From Rhizobium sp. P32RR-XVIII (GTDB taxonomy: Bacteria > Pseudomonadota > Alphaproteobacteria > Rhizobiales > Rhizobiaceae), in assembly GCF_012641395.1 (NCBI RefSeq), contig NZ_JABAIH010000003.1, positions 372,001 to 436,000 on the forward strand: a DNA stretch of 64,000 bases, written 5' to 3'. How positions within the stretch are numbered: position 1 is the stretch's first letter; the number at the start of each line of letters is the position of its first letter. The notes below the pieces were generated by a model. That model saw nothing but the letters and a program-made list of their open reading frames with translations, was not told the origin of the DNA and made no database searches. This document shows positions 40,138-49,856 of this stretch, piece by piece. The position numbers were made by a program, and so were the translations under genes.

Positions 40138-42048
40138 TCACGCCTCCTTCAGCCAGAACGTATCCGGCATGTAGATTCCGAGATAGGAGGTCGGATCGAA
40201 ACCGTAGAGCGCGCTCTCCGGCACGTTCTGCATCTTCGCCGAACGCAGGATGGGCTGCAGTGCGCCATTGATAAGGCCGATCGAGAACACCTGCTGAGTG
40301 TAGATCGACAGCATCTTGTGCCAGATCTCTTCGCGCTCGCGGAAGTTGGACGTGGAGCCCCACTGGTTGAGCAGGTCGACCAGCTCAGCGGCCTCGGGTA
40401 GGTCGGGCGGACTGCCCTCCTGGCCGGCAGAAAGAAAGTGCATGCCCCAGATCGGCCATTGTAGTTGGTCGTCCATGGTCGGGGCCAACTGGCTCGGCGC
40501 CATGTCGGCCGTCGGTACGCCATTTTCGATTCCGAACCATATCGACATCGTGGTCGTGCCGCTCATGGCGCGGCTCTGGAAAACTTCGCGTTGGGAGGTT
40601 CGCGTGAAAAGCGCCAGCCCGATATTCTTCCAGTGATCACGCACGAGCTCGAGCACATCGGTATCGAGCGTGCTTTCGCCTGCGGTCTCGACAGTGATTT
40701 CCGCGCGCCGCCCGTCCGGCAGCAGGCGTATGTCGTCGCTGTCGCGGTTTGCGAGACCGAGTTCGTCGAGCAGCTTGTTCGCCTGATCGGGGTCGAACTG
40801 CACAAAGGCGTCGGCATATTCCTGCTTGAATAGCGGGCTATCCGGCAGAACCGTATCGGCACTGGGCCTCCCGAGGCCATAAAAGGCGACCATGTTGATC
40901 TCGTGCCGGTCGACCCCAAGCGAGAGCGCGCGGCGGAAACGTACGTCGCGGAAGAGGTTGCGCCAGGTCTCATCTGCGCAATTGAGGTTCGGGTAGAGCG
41001 CCAGACGTGAACCGCGCGCCTGCTTCCAGAGGTTGACCTTTACCGGAAAACGCTTCTCGGCTTCCTTCAGGAAGGTGTAGTCGTTGAAATCGATGCCGGT
41101 CGCCTGCAGGTCGGACTCCCCGGCGCCGGCCTTCGCCGCGATGATCGAGGACGAACTGACGTTCAGGATGAAGCGATCGATATAAGGCAATTGCATGCCG
41201 TTCTCATCGACGCGATGGAAGAACGGGTTGCGCACGAAGACAAACTGATCTGCCGGCGGGGCCGTCGTGTTGCGCCAGGGATCAAGCGTCGGCAGTTCAG
41301 GGTTTTCCGGGCGCGAGGCTCGCGACATCTTGATGTGCAGGTCGGCCCACTTCTTCACCCGGTTTTCCCGCATCAAGGCTGAAAGCCGGAAGTCATCCTG
41401 ATATTTCTGATGGAACTGCTTGAGGTAATGCGCCGGGCCGAAGATCACGAGCGGCAGCGGCCCGGCGAGCGACGGCAGGAAATTCGGATTGGGTATATCC
41501 CAGCTGTAGCGGACAACGAGTTCGTCCAGCACCTCGAAACGGGGCAGCTCGCCGTGAGGTCGCAGCTCCAGCGCGCCACCGCCAGGCGTCAGAAACTTGT
41601 TCAGGATGACGTCTTCCCACCAGTAGCGGAAATCGTCGGCCGTAAACGGATGACCGTCGGACCACTTGTGGCCTTTGCGAAGGTGAAAGGTGAAGACGCT
41701 GTCGTTTTCCGAGGTGTAGCCGCCCAGGATATCCGGCTGGAAACGCAGGTGCTTGTCGTAGCCGACAAGGCGCGAGTAGCCATAGACCGTCATGTAGCGG
41801 ATGTCGCGGGCGCTGCCGATGATCGTGCGCACCGATCCGCCATAGACGCCTGGCGTCAGCCCGGCCTCCTTCATGTTGACGATGCGGGGGTGTTTCGGCA
41901 GCCGATCGGCCATCAGCGGAATGCGATCTGCTCTCAGCAGGTCGCTCAGGAATTCCGGCTCGATGTCGCGTTCGCCGACAGCGTTTGCGAGAGAGGGTCC
42001 GATGGCCGAGCCGATAAGGCCGCCCAGAAACGTTCGGCGGGTTACCAT
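40138..42048 (-). CDS. ABC transporter substrate-binding protein, SBP family 5, Tat-exported
   Basis: This 636-residue periplasmic binding protein belongs to the dipeptide/nickel family. The N-terminus [21 protein letters not shown] is a twin-arginine type signal, which implies export in a folded form. Family features include YTSENDSVFTFHLRKGHKWSDGHPFTADDFRYWW and DVRFRRALSLGVDRHEINMVAFYGLG. Length exceeds the usual 530-560 residues, as in YejA-like proteins. Seven bases overlap the ATPase gene. The ligand is unknown: peptides, opines or oligosaccharides are all possible for the family. Confidence 0.9.
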   Translation of the reverse strand: MVTRRTFLGGLIGSAIGPSLANAVGERDIEPEFLSDLLRADRIPLMADRLPKHPRIVNMKEAGLTPGVYGGSVRTIIGSARDIRYMTVYGYSRLVGYDKHLRFQPDILGGYTSENDSVFTFHLRKGHKWSDGHPFTADDFRYWWEDVILNKFLTPGGGALELRPHGELPRFEVLDELVVRYSWDIPNPNFLPSLAGPLPLVIFGPAHYLKQFHQKYQDDFRLSALMRENRVKKWADLHIKMSRASRPENPELPTLDPWRNTTAPPADQFVFVRNPFFHRVDENGMQLPYIDRFILNVSSSSIIAAKAGAGESDLQATGIDFNDYTFLKEAEKRFPVKVNLWKQARGSRLALYPNLNCADETWRNLFRDVRFRRALSLGVDRHEINMVAFYGLGRPSADTVLPDSPLFKQEYADAFVQFDPDQANKLLDELGLANRDSDDIRLLPDGRRAEITVETAGESTLDTDVLELVRDHWKNIGLALFTRTSQREVFQSRAMSGTTTMSIWFGIENGVPTADMAPSQLAPTMDDQLQWPIWGMHFLSAGQEGSPPDLPEAAELVDLLNQWGSTSNFREREEIWHKMLSIYTQQVFSIGLINGALQPILRSAKMQNVPESALYGFDPTSYLGIYMPDTFWLKEA

Positions 42049-43937
42049 GCGCGCAGCTCCTTCGCGTCGGCACCCTTTCGCGCCCGCACGAGATGGCCGT
42101 TGCCGAGATCAGCATAGTCGAGCTCGGATGCGTCGTCATGTTCGGCGGTGAAGGTCACGCCCCAATTCTGCTTGTCGGCGGCACCACTCTTGCGCAGCTC
42201 TTCGAAATCGAGCGGACGATCTAGATCGGGGAAGGGGACCGCAGCAAGCAGAGACTTCGTATAGGGATGCACCGGATCACGCAAAATGACCTCACGCGGC
42301 GCGATCTCGACAATGCGCCCTTTGCACATCACGGCGATGCGATCAGCCATGTAATCGACGACCGCAAGGTTGTGCGAGATAAACAGGTAGGTAAGGCCGA
42401 GCTCCTTCTGCAAGTCCTTCAGCAGATTGAGGATCTGCGCCTGCACGGAAACATCGAGCGCCGAAACCGGCTCATCGAGAATGATGAGTTTGGGATTGAG
42501 CGCCAAGGCGCGCGCGATACCGATGCGCTGGCGCTGCCCGCCCGAGAAACTGTGGGGGTAGCGGTTCAGGTAGCGCCGGTCGAGGCCGATCGCACCCATC
42601 AGCGCTTCGACCTTGTGTTTGCGCTCGGTACTGTCGCCGCGGTCGTGGATTTCCAGCGGCTCACTCAGGATATTGCGCACCGTCATGCGCGGCGACAGCG
42701 ATGAGACCGGATCCTGGAACACCATCTGGATCTTGGTGCGCAATTCCTGCAGGTCATCGCCCTTGACGGAAAGCACGTCGATCACTTCGTTTCCGTCATT
42801 GAAGACCACCGAGCCGGTGTCGGGCGTGATGGCGCGCATCAGGATCTTGCTGACGGTGGTCTTGCCGCAGCCGGATTCGCCAACCAGCCCGAGACATTCG
42901 CCGCGGCGGATATCGAAGGTGACGTCGTCCACGGCGCGCACGACTGCGGCTTCCCCCCTGGCGAAAAGGCCGCGGTTGCGAGTCTTGTAGGTCTTGGACA
43001 GATTATTGACCGAAAGCAGCACCTTCGGCGCGTTCGTATCGACCGTTTGCTTTTTGCCGATGAGCGATTCCAGATTGACCGGTACGTCGCGCACGGCCTT
43101 CAGCCGTTCGCCTGGCTTCATGTCGAAATGCGGCACGGCGGCCATCAGGCCCTTGAGGTAGGGGTGCTGCGGGTTGCGGAAAATCGCATTCACCGGGCCA
43201 GCTTCCATGATTTCACCGTGGTAGATCACGACCACCTCATCCGCCATATTGGCAACCACGCCGAGGTCATGGGTAATGAGCAGCATTGCCATGCCGAGCT
43301 TGTGCTGAAGGTCGCGCAGCAGCTCTAGAATTTGCGCCTGGATTGTCACGTCGAGCGCAGTTGTCGGCTCGTCGGCGATCAGGAGTGCCGGCTTGCAGAT
43401 CAGCGCCATCGCGATCATCGCGCGCTGGCGCATGCCGCCTGAAAGCTCGAACGGATACATGTCATAGGTGCGCTTCGGATTGGCAAATCCGACGAGGCCG
43501 AGCATCTCTTCGGTTCTGGCGCGCGCCTCCTTCTTGTCGATATCGGTATGGATCAGCAGCACCTCGCTGATCTGGTTGCCGACCGTGTGGAGCGGCGAGA
43601 GCGACGTCATCGGCTCCTGGAAGATGGTCGCCATGCGCTTGCCGCGCAAATCGCGCATTTCCTCGCTGTCGCGGCCGAACTGAAGAATGTCGGTGGTCTC
43701 GCCGTTCAGCGGATCGTTAAAAAGGATGCTGCCTGTCGCCTGCGCTGCGTTCGGCAGGATACCCATGATCGACTGGCTGATCACCGATTTGCCGGAGCCG
43801 GACTCTCCAACAAGGGCGGTTACTTTTCCTGGGAGAATGCGTAGTTCGGCATTTCTTACAACGCGTAGCTTGTCCCCGAACACCGAGAACGAGACGTCTA
43901 GATTCTCGATACGCAACAGGTCGGAAGTAGACGCCAT
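42042..43937 (-). CDS. Dipeptide/oligopeptide ABC transporter, two fused ATPase domains (DppDF/YejF type)
   Basis: This 631-residue protein has two ABC domains in one chain, as in YejF. Domain 1 has [29 protein letters not shown] and [12 protein letters not shown]; domain 2 has [31 protein letters not shown] and [12 protein letters not shown]. Each domain is followed by an oligopeptide-type C-terminal extension ([12 protein letters not shown] and [12 protein letters not shown]). It energises the importer and is the first gene of the four-gene operon. The start is the ATG at 43937; the ribosome site is weak. Both ATPase sites look intact, in contrast with the pseudo-ABC protein nearby. Confidence 0.93.
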   Translation of the reverse strand: MASTSDLLRIENLDVSFSVFGDKLRVVRNAELRILPGKVTALVGESGSGKSVISQSIMGILPNAAQATGSILFNDPLNGETTDILQFGRDSEEMRDLRGKRMATIFQEPMTSLSPLHTVGNQISEVLLIHTDIDKKEARARTEEMLGLVGFANPKRTYDMYPFELSGGMRQRAMIAMALICKPALLIADEPTTALDVTIQAQILELLRDLQHKLGMAMLLITHDLGVVANMADEVVVIYHGEIMEAGPVNAIFRNPQHPYLKGLMAAVPHFDMKPGERLKAVRDVPVNLESLIGKKQTVDTNAPKVLLSVNNLSKTYKTRNRGLFARGEAAVVRAVDDVTFDIRRGECLGLVGESGCGKTTVSKILMRAITPDTGSVVFNDGNEVIDVLSVKGDDLQELRTKIQMVFQDPVSSLSPRMTVRNILSEPLEIHDRGDSTERKHKVEALMGAIGLDRRYLNRYPHSFSGGQRQRIGIARALALNPKLIILDEPVSALDVSVQAQILNLLKDLQKELGLTYLFISHNLAVVDYMADRIAVMCKGRIVEIAPREVILRDPVHPYTKSLLAAVPFPDLDRPLDFEELRKSGAADKQNWGVTFTAEHDDASELDYADLGNGHLVRARKGADAKELRAW

Positions 43938-44082
43938 ACCAATGATATACCCCAGTCTCTTTTGTGTTCCCGTTAAGGCACACTATCGTACCGCAAACGG
44001 GGTGTCCAGTTGATGACACAGATCAGAGACTGGGCTTGGTTACCTGAGTTCAACAAGCAAACAAGGGCCTTTTTGCTCGGCC

Positions 44083-45426
44083 TTACTGGACGAATTTTTC
44101 GACTGCCGTCGGCTTCAGCTGCTTTTTCGCATCGCGATGGAGCAGGATGACCTGTTCGGCTTCGGAAAGAAGGTTCTGAGCGGCCTCGCGGAAACTGCCT
44201 TCAATGGAGAGCGCCGGGGCGGGTGCACGGGGTTGAAGGATCGTCACCTTCTGACGGATGCCGCGCAGCTTCTCCTCGCCGAGCGTCGTCCATTCGCCGC
44301 CGCAATAGCCGGCAAAAGCCTGGCTGGCCACGACTTCGCGATTGTACTTCTTCGTCAGCGACTGCAGGCGCTGGACTTCGTTGACGGCCGAACCGAAGGC
44401 CGAGAATGTCAACCGGTCCTTGAGCCCGACATTGCCGAACATCACATTGCCGATATGCAGGCCGATCCCATAACGGACCGCACCGAGACCCTTCTCAGCC
44501 CGGTCGTTGTTGAGTTTGGCAACCCGGGCCTGTGCCTGGTAGACGGCCGAAAGGGCTGCCTGCGAAGCAATCTTCGACGGGTCCTTATGCCGGCCACAGG
44601 GATATACGGCGAGAAAGCCATCGCCCAGGAAGCTCAGGATCTCGCCGCCGTTTCGATTGAACGGCGCAGCAATCGCATCGAAGAATTCGTTCAGGGTATC
44701 GATATAGGCCTGGCGACCTTCCTTTTCGGCATAGACAGTGGATTGACGCATGTCACCCATCACCAAGGCGGCGCGGATCGTTTCTCCATCGCCGCGGCGA
44801 ATCTGGCCGTTCAGCACGCGCTTGCCTGCGTCGCCGCCGAGATAGGTCGTCAGCATGTTGTTGGCGAGCTTTCCGAGCACGGCCATCTTGGCGGCAACCG
44901 CCAGATGATTTTGCATGCGAAGCAGCGCATCGACCATGTCGTCGGAGAAACCGGAATGATTGTCCGTCGACCATGAGCCCATCATGCCCTGTACGGAGCC
45001 GTCACCGAAGGGCTGTACGAAAGCAAGGTAGTCAGTCATTTTCTCGGCGCGCAGGTCCTCGAAGATCGGGAATTCGGCCGGGCCATCGTGCGAGATGCGA
45101 CGGCGGATGTGCTGGAGGTTGTTGTCGAGCAAATAGTAATAGGGGCTCTGGAGAAAGCGGTCCGGCTTTGCACCCACCGAATGGCGATAGCCTTCGATCG
45201 TGACGCCGCTGCCACGCCGCCAGGTGAAGCCCAGGGCGTCATAAAGCGGATGCAGCATCGAAAAAGTCAGGTGCACGCGCGCGATCGGCAGTCCGGCGGC
45301 GGCGATCCGCTCACAAAAACCGCGAACGATGTTTTCGAGATCATCACCTGCAAGGGAAGAGTTGGTCAGCCATTCGGCGACACGGTCCAGAAGAATCGAG
45401 GACACGCTGGAATCGATCGTGCTCAT
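44083..45426 (-). CDS. Class III nucleotide cyclase with altered substrate residues
   Basis: This 447-residue protein has an N-terminal region (about 1-180) found in rhizobial cyclases and a C-terminal class III cyclase domain. The two metal aspartates are Asp225 (VMGDMRQST) and Asp269 (FLGDGFLAVYP), and the transition-state pair is Asn349/Arg353 (VNEVQRL). The residues that choose adenine are unusual: Ser265 stands where adenylate cyclases have Lys, and Ser342 where they have Asp or Thr. It may still be active, but the nucleotide used is uncertain. I chose the ATG at 45426 (MSTIDSS); an ATG at 45444 is possible. A weak A/T-rich tail lies between it and the importer start at 43937. Confidence 0.85.
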   Translation of the reverse strand: MSTIDSSVSSILLDRVAEWLTNSSLAGDDLENIVRGFCERIAAAGLPIARVHLTFSMLHPLYDALGFTWRRGSGVTIEGYRHSVGAKPDRFLQSPYYYLLDNNLQHIRRRISHDGPAEFPIFEDLRAEKMTDYLAFVQPFGDGSVQGMMGSWSTDNHSGFSDDMVDALLRMQNHLAVAAKMAVLGKLANNMLTTYLGGDAGKRVLNGQIRRGDGETIRAALVMGDMRQSTVYAEKEGRQAYIDTLNEFFDAIAAPFNRNGGEILSFLGDGFLAVYPCGRHKDPSKIASQAALSAVYQAQARVAKLNNDRAEKGLGAVRYGIGLHIGNVMFGNVGLKDRLTFSAFGSAVNEVQRLQSLTKKYNREVVASQAFAGYCGGEWTTLGEEKLRGIRQKVTILQPRAPAPALSIEGSFREAAQNLLSEAEQVILLHRDAKKQLKPTAVEKFVQ

Positions 45427-45868
45427 GCCTGGTATTATCCTCATCAAGCACGTCCGCTCCTGAAACGATAAAGTACCCGACCCGCGGCACCGTCGGTGCG
45501 CAGGCGGAAATTCAGGATGGACGAGCGGAGTTATTTGTCAACGATCTGCCGAGGAGCCCGGCAGACACACCCAACCCGCAAAAATCCGCGGACGGGCTAT
45601 CCTTTCTGCAATTCACTTATCCTGTTCAGATAGGCGTGCTGCGAACGCGAAACAATGGCATTCACATAAATTATCCTCCTGCGCGATCACTCAAATGCGT
45701 TGCGAGTCCTTTCGGTCACACTGGCGACGGTGCTTGCCGAATGCGGCGCCCCTCAGGCCTGCCGATCACTCCTCACTCACATCGGCGTCAGGACGAGGCG
45801 GCGGGTTTCAATCCCTTTGATCTTGCATTATCTCACAGGCTAGCTTTCCTCCTTTCACGAGATCTGCC
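45427..45868 (+). other. Intergenic region without visible gene
   Basis: This 442-base stretch lies between the divergent cyclase and UDP-sugar dehydrogenase genes. I see no open reading frame with codon use or motifs of a protein, and no convincing RNA structure. It presumably carries both promoters, but I cannot place them. Confidence 0.5.
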
Positions 45869-47209
45869 TTGGCCAGCCCATCCTTCTTCTCTGTGCTTTC
45901 CGCAAAACTCGAAAGCCGGTCCGCCCGCGCCGGCGTCATCGGACTTGGCTATGTCGGCCTGCCGCTGGCCATGGCAATTGCAAGGAGCGGCTTTGCCGTC
46001 ACTGGCTTCGATATCGATCCGAACAAGATCGTCGCCCTGGACGCTCGCAGATCGTATATTGACGCGGTCACGGCGGAGGCGTTGACTGCGGAGGCGGAGG
46101 CCGGCCGCTTTTCTGCGACGACCGACTTCGCGGGCCTCAAGGCCTGTGACGTGATCGTCATTTGCGTGCCGACGCCGCTCACGAAACATCGCGATCCGGA
46201 TCTTTCTTACGTCGAGGCGACCTCGCGTTCGATCGCCGACCATCTCCGCCCCGGACAGCTTGTCGTACTCGAATCGACGACCTATCCCGGCACCACCGAC
46301 GATGTCGTGAAGGTGATTCTTGAAACGACGGGGCTGAAATCCGGCGTTGATTTCTTTGTCGGCTTTTCGCCGGAGCGCGAGGATCCCGGCAACCAGCATT
46401 ATCATACCGCAACCATTCCAAAGATCGTCGCCGGAGACGGCGGACATGCGCTGGAGTTGATGAACGCATTCTATGGTGCGGTAGTGAAAACCATTGTGCC
46501 TGTCTCTTCCAACGCGACAGCCGAAGCCGTGAAGCTCACCGAAAACATCTTCCGCTCGGTTAATATCGCGCTCGTCAACGAATTGAAGACCGTCTATGCG
46601 GCGATGGGCATAGACGTCTGGGAGGTGATCGATGCGGCCAAGACCAAGCCTTTCGGCTATATGCCCTTCTATCCGGGTCCCGGCCTCGGCGGCCACTGCA
46701 TTCCGATCGATCCGTTCTATCTGACGTGGAAATCCCGCGAATACGAGCTGCCGACGCGCTTTATCGAACTTGCCGGCGAGATCAACTCGGCGATGCCGCG
46801 CTACGTCGTCGGCAAGCTCGCCGAAGCGCTGGATGTCCGGTCAGGGAAGGCGCTCAGCCGCAGCAAAATTCTGGTTCTCGGCCTTGCCTACAAAAAGAAC
46901 GTCGCGGATATCCGCGAGAGCCCCTCGCTGCGGCTGATCGAGATCATCGAGGAGCGCGGCGGCAAAGCGGAGTATCACGACCCGTTCGTCACCGAAATTC
47001 CGCCGACCCGCGAACATCAGGCGCTGAAAGGCAGGGCATCCGTAGCACTGTCACCGGAAGCTCTGGCGGATTACGATGCGGTGCTGGTCGCAACCGATCA
47101 CGACCAGGTCGACTATGCCATGCTTGCCCGGAACGCACCGCTGATTGTCGATACCCGCAACGTCTTCAACCGGCTCGGCCTCTCGGGAGATCACGTCGTC
47201 AAGGCGTGA
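45869..47209 (+). CDS. UDP-N-acetylglucosamine/UDP-sugar 6-dehydrogenase (WbpA/TviB type)
   Basis: This 446-residue NAD-dependent enzyme oxidises a nucleotide sugar to its uronic acid. It has the Rossmann motif GVIGLGYVGLPLAMAI, the family region YPGTTDDVV, the catalytic Cys in YPGPGLGGHCIPIDPFYL and a C-terminal VLGLAYKKNVADIRESPS. The pattern fits UDP-GlcNAc dehydrogenases of the WbpA group better than UDP-glucose dehydrogenase (Ugd). The start is TTG at 45869 with a weak site; no ATG fits the family N-terminus. The last 11 bases overlap the end of the convergent gene at 47199. It may supply an amino-uronic acid for a surface polysaccharide. Confidence 0.9.
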   Translation: MASPSFFSVLSAKLESRSARAGVIGLGYVGLPLAMAIARSGFAVTGFDIDPNKIVALDARRSYIDAVTAEALTAEAEAGRFSATTDFAGLKACDVIVICVPTPLTKHRDPDLSYVEATSRSIADHLRPGQLVVLESTTYPGTTDDVVKVILETTGLKSGVDFFVGFSPEREDPGNQHYHTATIPKIVAGDGGHALELMNAFYGAVVKTIVPVSSNATAEAVKLTENIFRSVNIALVNELKTVYAAMGIDVWEVIDAAKTKPFGYMPFYPGPGLGGHCIPIDPFYLTWKSREYELPTRFIELAGEINSAMPRYVVGKLAEALDVRSGKALSRSKILVLGLAYKKNVADIRESPSLRLIEIIEERGGKAEYHDPFVTEIPPTREHQALKGRASVALSPEALADYDAVLVATDHDQVDYAMLARNAPLIVDTRNVFNRLGLSGDHVVKA

Positions 47210-48374
47210 CGTCTATCGCTGACAGCGTCTTGCCTGTGATTTTGCTGGCGGCGACCGCATAACCGCCGCTTGCGCCGTCGATGAAATGCATATGGTCGCG
47301 TGAGAGAGGCGTCGGCACGAAACAGGTCATGAGCGCCGATTGCTGGCGGTGCAGGCCATACCGGGCAATGCCTTTGGACTGTGCTTCGTCAAGCAGATTT
47401 TCGATCCGCTTCAGCCGCGCGGCATCGACATCGATGGTCATTTTCAGCCCGTCGTCGAATTTGCGGAAATCCGAGTTGCCGGCAAGGTCCTTCTTGTAGC
47501 GGTGGGCGTCGAACTTGCCGAACGGCAGGCCAAGCTTGTAGAGGACGACCAGCAGGCCGAGCTGCAGCATGATGAAGAGCTTCATTATGAGGCGTCTTCC
47601 CTTTGGCGCCTTCACTTTTGCTTCACGATCGATGCCTCTCATCGAGAAAGACAGCTTCGGACCTTCGGGCGGTATCGGATGACCGCTGCGACCCTGCTCC
47701 CCAGAGATCGCGACGATTGCCGTCACCAGTTGCTGAAACTCCGCTCCTGGGCCGGCTGTGCCGGGGACGGCAATGATCGAAACAATGTCTCCATGACGCG
47801 ATTCGATCGGACTCCAGCGGCAGGAGAGGCCGGCGAGGTCCGGCCGGGTGCCCGGCGCTGCGGGCGCAACGGTGTAATTTCCGGCCTTCATCTGCCGTTC
47901 GGCCCAGCTGTTGCCGCCCCCCGAGAACATCGCGTAGGTGACGTAAGGGCTCGCGGCATATCGGGCGATCAGCACATCGAGACCTTCACGGCGAATATCC
48001 GCAAGCGGCACGACCGCTGTGCGCAGCGTGAAGCCCAGATCCTCTGCGACCCAGACCTGCACAGCCGCAAGCGCTTCGCGCGCAACTTTCTCCAGCGATC
48101 CGGGAAGCGCAATGAGCGCACCGTCACCGCCGAAGACGAAGGGATAATCACCTTTGCCAACCGCATTCAGCACGGCGGAGATGACGGAGGCGCCCGCCAT
48201 GTTGACGTCCTTGTAACGCCCCCCTTCGATCGCTTGTGTCGAGCCGACGATATCGGCAAGCGCCAGAATCCAGCCATCCGGCAGCGGCCGATAGTTACCA
48301 GTATCGGCCACGCCCTCGAAATCGGTGAAGACCGGGACGGTCGCGAAGAATTCTCGATCTGAAACGCCACTCAT
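47199..48374 (-). CDS. DUF3095 family protein, nucleotide cyclase-like
   Basis: This 391-residue protein belongs to DUF3095, for which I know no function. It shows two motifs shaped like the metal-binding sites of class III nucleotide cyclases: ALADIVGSTQAI (Asp41) and FVFGGDGALIALP (Asp84). A hydrophobic stretch near residues 265-285 (LIMKLFIMLQLGLLVVLYKLG) may anchor it in the membrane or pack as a helix. AAGGT precedes the ATG at 48374. It converges on the UDP-sugar dehydrogenase gene. Whether it makes a nucleotide messenger is unknown. Confidence 0.8.
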   Translation of the reverse strand: MSGVSDREFFATVPVFTDFEGVADTGNYRPLPDGWILALADIVGSTQAIEGGRYKDVNMAGASVISAVLNAVGKGDYPFVFGGDGALIALPGSLEKVAREALAAVQVWVAEDLGFTLRTAVVPLADIRREGLDVLIARYAASPYVTYAMFSGGGNSWAERQMKAGNYTVAPAAPGTRPDLAGLSCRWSPIESRHGDIVSIIAVPGTAGPGAEFQQLVTAIVAISGEQGRSGHPIPPEGPKLSFSMRGIDREAKVKAPKGRRLIMKLFIMLQLGLLVVLYKLGLPFGKFDAHRYKKDLAGNSDFRKFDDGLKMTIDVDAARLKRIENLLDEAQSKGIARYGLHRQQSALMTCFVPTPLSRDHMHFIDGASGGYAVAASKITGKTLSAIDVTP

Positions 48375-48497
48375 GATTCGACCTTATCACAGACCCACAT
48401 CGCCGCAGCAACGGCATTTTGATCTACGGTGATCGACTTCGCGCAGTTTCATGTGATAGCACCGGATTGCAAAAAAGAATGACAGACAAGGACATAG

Positions 48498-48977
48498 ATG
48501 AGCCGCCTCGACAGCTTCATCCGCCGTTTGACGGCTCAGCGCGACATCCTCAACGCCATCGGCGATCTGGTGAAGGATACGGAAGGTCCGGTTCTGGAAT
48601 TCGGTCTAGGGAACGGCCGCACCTACGATCATTTGCGCGAGCTATTCCCGAATCGTCGCATCATCGCCTTCGACCGCGAAGTGCGCTCCTACTCCGCCTC
48701 GACGCCGCCAGCGGCAGACATGGTGACAGGCGATATCCGAGAGAGTGGCCAAGCCTTTGTCGGCATCGGTGCGGCACTTGCCCATGCCGATATTGGGACC
48801 GGTCACGATGAGATCGATGCGGTGACCCTGACCTGGCTGCCGCAGCTGGTGGCCGGCGTTCTCGTAAGGGACGGCATCGCCGTCAGCGGTCTGCCACTCG
48901 ACTGGCCCGGGCTGGAACCGCTGTCGCTGCCGCCGGGGATCAAGGAAGGACGATACTTTCTCTACCGGCGCATGTGA
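48498..48977 (+). CDS. Class I SAM-dependent methyltransferase (Methyltransf_17 type)
   Basis: This 159-residue protein has a Rossmann-type SAM-binding motif LEFGLGNGRTYDHLRELFPNRRIIAFDRE and the acidic loop of strand 2. The small size and the overall pattern fit a family common in Rhizobiales (PF12692). There is no visible substrate domain. AAGGAC precedes the ATG at 48498. It is followed at once by the convergent FkbM gene, whose stop codon abuts its own. Function unknown. Confidence 0.8.
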   Translation: MSRLDSFIRRLTAQRDILNAIGDLVKDTEGPVLEFGLGNGRTYDHLRELFPNRRIIAFDREVRSYSASTPPAADMVTGDIRESGQAFVGIGAALAHADIGTGHDEIDAVTLTWLPQLVAGVLVRDGIAVSGLPLDWPGLEPLSLPPGIKEGRYFLYRRM

Positions 48978-49856
48978 TCAGGGCAAAAAGAGCACGTCAT
49001 ATTGATCGATATCGCGCGGCAGGTCGCGAACCTTCATGTCCTGTTCGCCGTCTTCGAAGAAAACGATGCAATCCTCGTAGAAGCCGGAAAGCGATTCTAT
49101 GAACTCGCGCGTCTGTTCGGGTCCGTAGAAGAGAGGCGTAAATTCCATGTAAAGCGGCACGCGCCGCGTCATCAGCGCCACCATCGAACGGCACGCGACA
49201 GGCTCGTAGCCTTCGATATCCATCCAGACGAGGGCGACATCGCTTTGGTCTAGGCCAGCCCCGCTGAGAATATCGGCCACCGGCCTGACCGGTACGCTGA
49301 TCTTTGCATCCGACGGACTCTGGCGAATCGCGCTGCTCTTTCCGTGATTGTTCGCGTTGAGGAAGAAGTCGATCTCGCCCGTAATCTCGCCGGCAGCGCA
49401 ATTGACGAGCGTTACCTTCTTCTCCAGCCGGTTCTGATGGATGTTGGTCTCCAGCAGCGGAAAATTGCGGGGGTCCGGCTCGACGCTGATGATGTGCGAA
49501 TAGGTGCCGCTCAGCGCAAAATAAACAGTTTGCGTGCCGATATTGGCGCCGAGTTCGAGCAGGGTGCCTTCCTTCCGCAGCAAACCCCGTTCGCGCAGCA
49601 CCGCCAGCAGCCGGTCGACGTTCTCGCGCTCGAAGTGACCCTTCCGGAAGACCTTGCGGCCGACATAGTCCGACGGCGAGAAGGTCATCAGATGGTCGCC
49701 GGCATCGACGGTTATGGAAACAACGCGCTGGCCGATGTTCTCGATCAGCAGGCGGCGGCCGAAGCGGGTATCGAAGAAGCGGCTTGCCATGGCGTTGCGC
49801 ATCCTGCGCAGGCGCTTTCGCCAGAATTTCCGCGAGCGCCATCCCAAACCGGACAT
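48978..49856 (-). CDS. FkbM-family methyltransferase
   Basis: This 292-residue methyltransferase has the SAM-binding LLELGANIGTQTVYFALSG and the following ISVEPDPRNFPLLETNIHQN, then ALVWMDIEGYEPVACRSM, the strand that carries the FkbM-type catalytic acid. FkbM enzymes O-methylate sugars or polyketides. Its ATG at 49856 overlaps the stop of the cyclase gene upstream (TGATG), so the two are translationally coupled. A sugar of a surface polymer is a plausible target because of the neighbourhood, but nothing in the protein proves this. Confidence 0.88.
   Translation of the reverse strand: MSGLGWRSRKFWRKRLRRMRNAMASRFFDTRFGRRLLIENIGQRVVSITVDAGDHLMTFSPSDYVGRKVFRKGHFERENVDRLLAVLRERGLLRKEGTLLELGANIGTQTVYFALSGTYSHIISVEPDPRNFPLLETNIHQNRLEKKVTLVNCAAGEITGEIDFFLNANNHGKSSAIRQSPSDAKISVPVRPVADILSGAGLDQSDVALVWMDIEGYEPVACRSMVALMTRRVPLYMEFTPLFYGPEQTREFIESLSGFYEDCIVFFEDGEQDMKVRDLPRDIDQYDVLFLP

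Noticed and set aside
44026..44082. Terminator between the cyclase and the peptide importer operon
   Set aside because: The GGCC-containing repeat is imperfect and its T-run is on the wrong side for the cyclase transcript.
47340..48362. Open frame of about 340 codons on the plus strand
   Set aside because: It is antisense to the DUF3095 gene, which has conserved motifs and a ribosome site.
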